Source of the DNA: Planctomycetota bacterium
GTDB taxonomy: Bacteria; Planctomycetota; Planctomycetia; Pirellulales; UBA7805
Direction of reading: 5' to 3'
Assembly: GCA_003389215.1 (NCBI GenBank)
Contig: QQVP01000104.1
Coordinates: 1 to 41,030, forward strand
Length of the DNA stretch: 41,030 nucleotides
Below are positions 25,174-31,969 of the stretch, piece after piece (positions within the stretch are counted from its first letter, which is position 1; each line of letters opens with the position of its first letter). The translations under genes were made by a program, and so were the position numbers. The notes under the pieces are model-generated. The model had not been told where the DNA came from. It worked only from the letters and a program-made list of their open reading frames with translations, and did no database searches.

Positions 25174-25629
25174 TCAGCCGCCCTTCGTCTCCTCCTTGGC
25201 GCGCAGGCGGAACCGCTGAAATCCCTTCGACTGACACAGCGTGATCAGCTTCTGCACCTTGCCGGTGGGGGCGAGCTCGTGCGCCCGAATGATCACGGGC
25301 ACTTCGTCGATGCCGCCAGGGCCGACCTTCTCACCGGCGGCGCGGCGTTCGCGAATCAGGCGGTTATCGAGATCGGGACTCTCGACGTCCATCAAGTCGC
25401 CACCCAGGATGACCATGCCGTCGGCGGTCATTTGCAGCGTCACGGGAAATTTGAGTTTCTGCTCGGGCGGTTTGGCCAGGGCACTCGAAGGCAGCTTGAC
25501 GCGGTCGTCGGCGTCAACCTTGGTGAAGTTGACGAGCACCATGAAGAAGGCGATCAGCTGGAAGACGATGTCAATCATCGGCGTCATATCGCCTTCGGCA
25601 TCTTCCTTCTTTTGCTTTTGCAAACGCAT
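25174..25629 (-). CDS. ExbD/TolR-family biopolymer transport protein (first exbD)
   Basis: 151 aa; ATG 25629 has GAGGAAA upstream. The N-terminal tail MRLQKQKKEDAEGD is followed by the helix MTPMIDIVFQLIAFFMVLVNF with the conserved Asp. The periplasmic domain (KVDADDRVKLPSSALAKPPE ... PVIIRAHELAPTGKVQKLI) is clearly different from the other two ExbD proteins and lacks their shared ending. It therefore probably contacts a different partner. It follows the tolQ/exbB gene by 82 bases. Confidence 0.92.
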   Translation of the reverse strand: MRLQKQKKEDAEGDMTPMIDIVFQLIAFFMVLVNFTKVDADDRVKLPSSALAKPPEQKLKFPVTLQMTADGMVILGGDLMDVESPDLDNRLIRERRAAGEKVGPGGIDEVPVIIRAHELAPTGKVQKLITLCQSKGFQRFRLRAKEETKGG

Positions 25630-25711
25630 CCGATTTCCTCGCTTTCTCGAGCCGGATCGCCGGCTCTAGTTCGTACGCACCGAGCCAAACGACTCCGCGC
25701 GACCTGCCCCC

Positions 25712-26506
25712 TTAGGCCGATTTCTTGTCCTTGCCCACGCCCTGGAATCGGCTCATCAGCCCTTCGCTGAGGATGCCCACTTCGAGCACCAGACGCGAGG
25801 CGCGATTCTTGAGAATCGTGAAGGCGCCGATCGCGGGAATTGCGATCAGCAGGCCAGCGAGTGTCGTGAAGAGCGCCTTCGAGATACCTTCGGCCAACTC
25901 CTTCGGTTTGGGCGCCGTGTCCGAGCCCGCAATCTTGCGGAACGAGTCGATCATGCCGTGCACCGTGCCGAACAGTCCGATCATCGGGGCCAGGGTGCCG
26001 ATCAGCGCCATGTAGCTGAGCCGGTGCTCGATCTTCATGTCCTCTTCTTCGCCGACCTCCTGCATGGCCTCGATCGCCTGGGCGTAGCCGGCCGAAAGTT
26101 TGCCGAGCCCGGCCGAGAGCACCTGGCCGAGGAACGACTCGTCCATCTTGGCCAGTTCGTAGGCCTCCTGGTACTCCTTCTCGTCCAGGTGGGCCTCGAA
26201 CTGATCGACCAGCTCGAGCGGCACGACCTTGCTGCGACGCAGCATGAGAACGTTCATGACGAACAGGGCCACCAACGTAAAGGAGAGCGAGAGGAACACG
26301 ATCAGGTAGAGCCAGCCGAGCGAGGCGATGATCCAGGTGAGCAACGGTTCCTGCTTGGGGGGGGGCGTCCCGCCACCGTCGCCCTGGGCAAAGGCGATCT
26401 CCGGCAACCCGAACTGGAACACGCCGGCCAGACTGATCACCGTCAGCAGTAGCAACAGCGACAGCCCCGCGGGGCGAAACCACTCGTGGTACAAACGCTT
26501 GAACAT
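25712..26506 (-). CDS. TolQ/ExbB/MotA-family proton channel protein
   Basis: 264 aa from ATG 26506 with GGAGG six bases upstream; the frame is open to 26581, but this Shine-Dalgarno decides the start. An N-terminal signal-like helix (SLLLLLTVISLAGVFQFGL) and a short Gly/Pro linker (GDGGGTPPPKQEP) precede the three core helices: LGWLYLIVFLSLSFTLVALFVM (about 63-85), LSYMALIGTLAPMIGLFGTVHGM and LFTTLAGLLIAIPAIGAFTIL. The last two carry the family signature GTVxGM ... ALxTTxxGLxxAIP. It couples proton flow to movement with ExbD-type partners encoded directly downstream. The extra N-terminal helix is common in planctomycete homologues. Confidence 0.93.
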   Translation of the reverse strand: MFKRLYHEWFRPAGLSLLLLLTVISLAGVFQFGLPEIAFAQGDGGGTPPPKQEPLLTWIIASLGWLYLIVFLSLSFTLVALFVMNVLMLRRSKVVPLELVDQFEAHLDEKEYQEAYELAKMDESFLGQVLSAGLGKLSAGYAQAIEAMQEVGEEEDMKIEHRLSYMALIGTLAPMIGLFGTVHGMIDSFRKIAGSDTAPKPKELAEGISKALFTTLAGLLIAIPAIGAFTILKNRASRLVLEVGILSEGLMSRFQGVGKDKKSA

Positions 26507-27146
26507 AGGGGCCTCCAACGTGAATCTTGGTAGCGCGCCCGGATTAGTCGACGTCGATGCGCCGACCACCCTGGGGCTCATTCTTCTCTGTGTTTCCTTG
26601 GTGTCGCTGCGGACGTTTCTCGCATGTCCCAGCGGGCGTGTCCGTCGTACTCGCTCGCGGTCCTTCCTGATTTGCTTCCCGCGTCCTCCTCGCCACGCCG
26701 TGCCAACCCGCCACGATGGTCGTCTCCCCGGTAGGGGTCTATTCCCAACTCGGGCGTCGCTCTATTCCCACATTCCCACGGCTCCGTTCGTGCTCGCCCG
26801 CCGCAGTCACGCTGCCGGTCAGGAGAATAGGGAACCCGAGCTCTTATTTCTATTTGCTGGCCGCGGTTCGCGGGCCCGCTCCGCTTCGTGCGGCACGTCG
26901 AGTCGGGCCTTCCGCTCCGATCCCAGGTCGTAAAGGGGCAGCAGGCAACACCTTGCAAGCGGGTCGGCGGGCGCTGACGGGTCGCGCGACGCACATTCTA
27001 AACCGCGCCAAAACCGCTTGTAAACCACTGCGGGACGCGTTCCCCCGATCGCCGGGAACCGGCTCGCGGGGAGAACATCGCATCGCCGTCGAGGGCGACT
27101 GCGACCGGTCCGGTTCCGGTGCGGGCCGACGGGGCGCCTCTGGCAT
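26507..27146. other. 640-bp intergenic region, no gene recognised
   Basis: It lies between the 351-aa TPR gene and the tolQ/exbB gene, both on the minus strand. CTATTCCCA occurs twice (near 26739 and 26760). No frame looks like protein and no clear promoter was found on the minus strand, although the length suggests that tolQ has its own promoter here. Nothing else was seen. Confidence 0.45.
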
Positions 27147-28202
27147 CTACTTCTTCAGCCACTCGCTGTTGGGGTACAGGTCGCTGAGTTCCGATTTCGT
27201 GTCGGCGGCTCGCTTCGTCTCGTCTTCCGCCTCCCACAATTGGACGAGTCGGCCGAGGGCCTCTTCGTGCGCCTCGGGAATCTGGGGATAGAGGAGCTGG
27301 ATGCGAAGGTACGCCATTTTCTCTTCTTTGGCATTGCCGCCGATCCGGGCACAGCGGCCGAGGACCAGATAGGCATTGGCCAGCACTTCGGCCTCTTCTT
27401 TGGGCGTGGCCAGGATCACCTTGTGCACCATGTCGATGGCCGCATCGGCCTGTCCCCCTTCGGCCATCGCGTTGGCCATGCCGAGACGAGCCCGATCCTT
27501 GTAGCTGTCGACCTCGGGCCCTTCGGCCGTGCTGGCGGCGATCTGCTTGAACAAGTTGACGGCCTCGTTGCTCTTGCCTTCGGCCTGCCAGGCCTGAGCG
27601 GTCTTCATGTTCATGCCGAGCTGCCATGCCGGCCAGGGTGCCGCGTTGGTAACGGCCTGGTACTGATCGCGAGCCAGGGCAAAGTACTTCGCTTCTTTCT
27701 TTTCTTTGCCCAGCGCGACCACGACGTCGCCCAGCAACTCCTGGGCTTCGAAGAGATGATAGTTGTCCTTGCCGATCCCCTCCACGAAGGACTTCAATTT
27801 GACCGCGGCCGAAGTGAGCCGCTCAGCCCGTTTGGTGCGGGTTGCCATGGCCAGTTTGGCAAAGCAAAGCGCGTCATAGAAGGCGAAGTCGGCGCGGATC
27901 GACGGATTGGTAATCGTGTCCACCTTGACCTTGCGGAGCGTCGATCGGGCACCTGCATACTCGCCCGATAGGGCAGCGCGGCGGGCGCTGGTCAGTTCCC
28001 TCGGCTCGTCGTCGAACTGGATGTAGCGCACCTCGCTAACCGGAATGCTCGGTCTGCCGCGGAGGCCCACTGCCGTCGGCGAGAGCGACTCGACGTCGCC
28101 CTTGCGAGGACTGCCCTCGCCGTGGAGGTAAATCCGATCGTCCGCCCACAGGCTCGACGACATCAGCAGCAGGATCAAGGTCAAACAGGCACGTCTTGCC
28201 AT
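27147..28202 (-). CDS. Exported TPR protein associated with the ExbB/ExbD cluster
   Basis: 351 aa from ATG 28202, supported by GAGGT upstream and by the signal peptide it opens (MARRACLTLILLLMSSSLWADD). The first 60 mature residues (IYLHGEGSPRKGDVESLSPTAVGLRGR, then VSEVRYIQFDDEP) are beta-rich and resemble a small barrel seen in other planctomycete exported proteins. The rest is helical with tetratricopeptide-like repeats (YFALARDQYQAVTNAAPW, AEVLANAYLVLGRCARIGG, RLVQLWEAEDETKRAADT). It lies 88 bases behind the 1023-aa TPR gene and ahead of tolQ/exbB. A role as periplasmic partner of the motor is inferred from position. Confidence 0.82.
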   Translation of the reverse strand: MARRACLTLILLLMSSSLWADDRIYLHGEGSPRKGDVESLSPTAVGLRGRPSIPVSEVRYIQFDDEPRELTSARRAALSGEYAGARSTLRKVKVDTITNPSIRADFAFYDALCFAKLAMATRTKRAERLTSAAVKLKSFVEGIGKDNYHLFEAQELLGDVVVALGKEKKEAKYFALARDQYQAVTNAAPWPAWQLGMNMKTAQAWQAEGKSNEAVNLFKQIAASTAEGPEVDSYKDRARLGMANAMAEGGQADAAIDMVHKVILATPKEEAEVLANAYLVLGRCARIGGNAKEEKMAYLRIQLLYPQIPEAHEEALGRLVQLWEAEDETKRAADTKSELSDLYPNSEWLKK

Positions 28203-28290
28203 GGGGTTACCTCTTGTTGGTCTTTCGCGGGGTCGATCGGTCGCCACGTTGTGCCGCGGCGCGGAGCGAAACCAGCGGGCCGGTTGGCCA

Positions 28291-31200
28291 TTAGGGCAAC
28301 TGGGCCCGCACCGCTTCGAACTTGGGTTTCCATTTCTCCCCGCCTAGGTCGGGGTGTTGTTTCTCGAAGTTGTCGAGCGTCCGCTTGGCGACCCCGAAAA
28401 GCTTCTGGTTGCCAGCCTTGGCCAGGGCGACCAGACAATTCAGGTTGCCCAGGTGCGCTTCGAAGTAGAGGTTCCGGTAACGGGCGTCGTTCGGCTTTCT
28501 GCCCATGTAGCTGCTGATCACGGAGGCCAAGCGTTTCCAGCCCATGATCAGTTTCGTGTTCGCCTGGGCCCCCGGCGGAGGATCGCCGTCGCCAAGGATC
28601 GCTTCCTTGTACTGGCCGTCGGCTTGCAGGGCGAGGGCGGCCAGTCTTTGGGCGTTGGGATAGCTGTGGTGGGTTTGCAGTACTTCGCGAATCGTAACCA
28701 GGGCGTCGCCGCTCTTGTCGGCCCCGAGCTGGCATTCGGCCAGGGCGATCTTCAGCGCGGTGAGGGAGTTGTCCTGGAGCTTGAACTCCCGCTTCCGCTT
28801 CATGATTTGCTCAAAGGCGACGACCGCTTTGCCGTAGTACAGCTCGGCCTTTTCGCGTTGCTTGTCGGCGGCCGGCCCAGTGGGGAGATTTTCGAGGATC
28901 GACTCCGCGACTTCGCCAAAGCTCTGCAGCGTCTGGCCGACCCACAACAGCGAGCCATAGGTGCTGCCGCTCTGATCGGCGATGCGGAAGAGAATCGTCT
29001 CGAAGGCCTCGGAGAGCCGCGCGGCCCCTTCGTCGTCGCCCGAGTCGCGGCGGCGGCGGATATCGGCCTCGATCTCCTTGCCCAAATTCGTATAGGTCGC
29101 CGCGACGGTCGACTTCTTCTTGCTGCTCTGTTCGAGCTTCTCCATCATCGCGACCACGGTGTCCTTGGTCTTCGCAAACTCGTCGTCCTCGAGCGTGGAG
29201 AGCAACTTCACGTAGGTCTGCAGCGCCGTACGGTAAACGCTCGTCACCAGGGCTTGGTTCTGAGAGAAGCGCTCGTTGCCGGCTTCGAGCAGCGTGAGCG
29301 GGCCAATCTGGTCATGCTGCAGCCAGGCGATCGACTTCTGGGGCTCGTCGTTCTCGACATAGACCTGGGCCAGGTAGAGGGCCGGAAAGCCGAACGTCGG
29401 GTTGACGCTGCCGCCGGCCAGGCTCGCTTCCAAACCTTCGCGAAGCAGCTGCTCGCACTGGTCGATCAGGGCGGTTCGCGCGTCTTCTTCGAGCGACTGA
29501 CGCGACTCGCGATAGCGTCGCCACAGTCGCGGGCCGAGCATCAACTGGGCCGAAGGCCGTCGTGAGGCGCCGCTGGGCATCTGCTGCAGATAGTCGAGGG
29601 CCGTGTCCAGGTCGTCGTCCGCCACGGCGAACGTGATCAGGCGATACAGCGCGTCGCCCGCTTCCTCGCTGCCTTTCCACTGCTTGCTGATGTAGCGAGC
29701 CAGCGACTCGATTTGCTGGCGCTCGAACTTGCCGTCTTCGCCGCGCTGCTGCGCCGCGGCAAGCAGCTTCGCCCAGGCCTTGATCGCGATGTCGCCCGCC
29801 GAGCTGGCTCCGTAGACGTTCGGGTAACGACGTGCCAGGTGTTCTCCGACGACGGCCGCTTCCTCGTAGCGCTGACCAAACCAGTAGACGATTGTCAGCC
29901 GCGAATAGGCGTCGCCCACGTCGGCCGACTTCGTGTCCGGCTGGGCCATCGAGAGCGCCAACCGCAGCAGCTCCTCGGAGCGGGCCAGTTGCTCAGCCGC
30001 CTCGGCCTCAACCTTTTCGCGCTCCGCGCCGGTCGCCTCGTCCAACGCCGCGTGCGTGACGGCCCACTGCTGATAAAGGATCTGGGCCTGACGCAAGGCC
30101 TCGGAAAAGGTCTCGGGTTCCTCGGTCGCGATGCCGATCTCTTCGCCCGTCAGCTTGCGATAGAGCACCGCTGCTTGCGGTTGAAACTCGCCCTCGTTTT
30201 CGGCCACCAGTTTGGCGGACGCCGTGGCCAGTTCGACGATGTCCTCGCGCTGCTGCTGGACTTGCTTGAGCTTGATCTTCTCCATCTTGTCGGCCATCTT
30301 CACCGACAGCGATGCCCGCAGGTACGCAACCGCAAGCCCCTCCGGCGACTTGAGATCCTCTTCGCTCAGCTTCAGGTCGCTCGAGCGCATGGCGCGCTCG
30401 TAGATCGGCTGGGCCAGGCGATACGTCTTGGCCTCGTCGACCTGTTTGCTCCACAGCACCATGGCGGCCCGAATCGCCTCCAGCAGCAAACCGCGGAGCT
30501 GTTTGGCCTTCTTCAATTCGTCGTCGTTGAGAATGCTCTCGAAGCAGGAGAGGGCGAAATCGACGTTGCCAATATCGCGATAACATTGACCCGCCCGCAC
30601 GATCGCCCGCAGTCCGATCACCAGGTCGAAGTGCTTGTCGAAGAACTCTTCGTACAGCTCGGCGGCCTTGGTCAGCTGATCCCGATAGGGCCCGCTTCCC
30701 TTGGCATAGGTCGAAGCCAATTCCTGCTCGATCTCCGCCTGCTGGTATTCGGCCCGCACGAGAATGTTGTTGAGCCGCTCGCGGACGACCGAGATGTCGC
30801 CGGTCACCGAGGCGGGATTCTTGAGCAGCTCGGCTTGTCGCTTCGTCACCTTGCCGGCCACGTCGGCCAGGGCCTTACGCGCCTGGCCCAACAGATCGCG
30901 CGCTTCGCCGCGTTGGCTGTCGGCCTCACCGCCGACAAGGGCCAGCCGGGTCTTCGCCATCGACTGATACACGCCCGCCACCTCGAACAGGCTATCGATG
31001 GCCCGCGGATGTTCGGGGTTGGCCGCGGCAAAGGCCTTGAAGCTCTTGATCGCTTTGAGGAACTGCGCCTCTTTTTCTTCCTGACGCTCATCGGGAATCA
31101 CTGCGCCCTGGAAGTATTCGGTGCGGGCATACAGGAAGGGCAACGAAGACTTGGTCTCGGCGTCGACCAAGGGGCTGTCCTTGATCATCTCGAGATATTC

Positions 31201-31362
31201 CAGCGCCGTGTCGAAGTAGTAGCGCTGATAGAGGGCCTGCAAAAAGCCGTCGACGTCTTCCGCCGCGGCGGCCGGAGTCGGCGCAAGCGACCCGCTGGCG
31301 AGCAGCGATACGATCAGCAGCACCGCCCCGCCAAGCCCGGGGGTGAATCGAGAGTGCCTCAT
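28291..31362 (-). CDS. Large exported TPR-rich protein heading the ExbB/ExbD cluster
   Basis: 1023 aa from ATG 31362 (MRHSRFTPGLGGAVLLIVSLL), which starts a signal peptide cleaved near TPAAAAED. The frame is open upstream to 31635, but that part precedes the signal and overlaps structured non-coding DNA. Nearly the whole protein is helical with divergent TPR-like repeats (ALEYLEMIKDSPLVDAETK, AGQCYRDIGNVDFALSCFES, SRLTIVYWFGQRYEEAAVVGEHL, TALKIALAECQLGADKSGDAL). No catalytic motif was recognised. Large periplasmic TPR proteins next to tolQ/exbD genes are known in planctomycetes. Like YbgF/CpoB in the Tol system, it may link the motor to envelope partners, but that is inference. Confidence 0.82.
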   Translation of the reverse strand: MRHSRFTPGLGGAVLLIVSLLASGSLAPTPAAAAEDVDGFLQALYQRYYFDTALEYLEMIKDSPLVDAETKSSLPFLYARTEYFQGAVIPDERQEEKEAQFLKAIKSFKAFAAANPEHPRAIDSLFEVAGVYQSMAKTRLALVGGEADSQRGEARDLLGQARKALADVAGKVTKRQAELLKNPASVTGDISVVRERLNNILVRAEYQQAEIEQELASTYAKGSGPYRDQLTKAAELYEEFFDKHFDLVIGLRAIVRAGQCYRDIGNVDFALSCFESILNDDELKKAKQLRGLLLEAIRAAMVLWSKQVDEAKTYRLAQPIYERAMRSSDLKLSEEDLKSPEGLAVAYLRASLSVKMADKMEKIKLKQVQQQREDIVELATASAKLVAENEGEFQPQAAVLYRKLTGEEIGIATEEPETFSEALRQAQILYQQWAVTHAALDEATGAEREKVEAEAAEQLARSEELLRLALSMAQPDTKSADVGDAYSRLTIVYWFGQRYEEAAVVGEHLARRYPNVYGASSAGDIAIKAWAKLLAAAQQRGEDGKFERQQIESLARYISKQWKGSEEAGDALYRLITFAVADDDLDTALDYLQQMPSGASRRPSAQLMLGPRLWRRYRESRQSLEEDARTALIDQCEQLLREGLEASLAGGSVNPTFGFPALYLAQVYVENDEPQKSIAWLQHDQIGPLTLLEAGNERFSQNQALVTSVYRTALQTYVKLLSTLEDDEFAKTKDTVVAMMEKLEQSSKKKSTVAATYTNLGKEIEADIRRRRDSGDDEGAARLSEAFETILFRIADQSGSTYGSLLWVGQTLQSFGEVAESILENLPTGPAADKQREKAELYYGKAVVAFEQIMKRKREFKLQDNSLTALKIALAECQLGADKSGDALVTIREVLQTHHSYPNAQRLAALALQADGQYKEAILGDGDPPPGAQANTKLIMGWKRLASVISSYMGRKPNDARYRNLYFEAHLGNLNCLVALAKAGNQKLFGVAKRTLDNFEKQHPDLGGEKWKPKFEAVRAQLP

Positions 31363-31487
31363 CTTGATCTTTCCGTAAACTCGAACAACTCCAGAAGCCC
31401 ATTCGCGGCCATTGCGAGCGTCTTGCCCGTTGGTTTGCCGCTCGGCGTGGCCACGACGATGATGCTCCGCGACGCCCTGTCGACCAC
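31363..31487. other. Leader DNA upstream of the large TPR gene
   Basis: It is part of the 607-base gap 31363-31969. It holds the likely 5' leader of the TPR gene (minus strand), with a weak GGAAAGATCAAG ahead of the ATG. No promoter was recognised. The remainder of the gap holds the structured repeats 31488-31620 and the element 31754-31915. Confidence 0.4.
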
Positions 31488-31620
31488 GCTTATTGAGCCC
31501 TGCGCAGCCAATAAACCAGGCCGACCAGCGGGAGGCCGGCATCCCGGCTATCACCGCCACAGCGAAGGGCTCATTAACAACGCAGTCATCAATAAGCATA
31601 ATTTCCTGGCGCTTATTGAT
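31488..31620 (-). promoter_or_regulatory. Mutually exclusive inverted repeats upstream of the TPR/ExbBD cluster (possible leader switch)
   Basis: ATCAATAAGC at 31588-31597 and GCTTATTGAT at 31611-31620 form a perfect 10-bp hairpin with a 13-base loop. GCTTATTGA also occurs at 31488-31496, so 31589-31597 could pair there instead. TGAGCCCT (31494-31501) pairs with AGGGCTCA (31566-31573) and encloses a GCCGG/CCGGC hairpin. On the minus strand this would be 130-260 bases ahead of the TPR start at 31362. Whether the region is transcribed is not known. Confidence 0.4.
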
Positions 31621-31753
31621 CAACCAGTTGGCCATCTTGCCCGACCTTTCTCGTCTTCTTGGTTGGCGATCTCACACGGTTCAGGGACGCACGTGTGGCC
31701 TCGCCGCGTCGTCGACGACTTTGCCGCTGCTGAACGATTCGTGAAAACCCCGC

Positions 31754-31915
31754 CTAGAGCGCGTCTCGTTTATCTCTAGCGTCTTGGCGAGCTACGGCTG
31801 TGCTTGGCGACGTCGACCTGCATCGACGAATCTACCAATTCGTCTGCTTCGGTCTGGTGGCCAAACTTGCCTCGCCGGCGCCAATGACGCGACACCTATC
31901 CTGGACACGCTCTAG
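31754..31915. repeat. Small inverted-repeat element, copy B (MITE-like, 162 bp)
   Basis: The termini are CTAGAGCGCGTC (31754-31765) and GACACGCTCTAG (31904-31915), 12 bp with one mismatch. The interior aligns with copy A (22767-22930) in the same orientation. Shared runs include TGCATCGACGAATCT (31819-31833), CTGCTTCGGTCT, CAAACTTGCCTCGC and GACGCGACA. The internal hairpin GACGAAT/ATTCGTC (31825-31844) is perfect here. It contains no coding sequence and lies between the vWA gene's 3' end and the TPR gene's 5' side. Confidence 0.8.
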
Positions 31916-31969
31916 CTATTTCCTGGACACTTGGCGCGCGACGGGCGTGCGGTCGTCGCGCGTCGACCG

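Noticed and set aside
31363..31635. N-terminal extension of the large TPR protein in an open frame
   Set aside because: It would place 91 residues ahead of a clear signal peptide and runs through strongly structured repeats, so non-coding leader DNA is more likely.
28354..31779. Long plus-strand frames opposite the large TPR gene
   Set aside because: Leu/Gly/Arg-rich mirror translations; the TPR pattern and signal peptide are on the minus strand.
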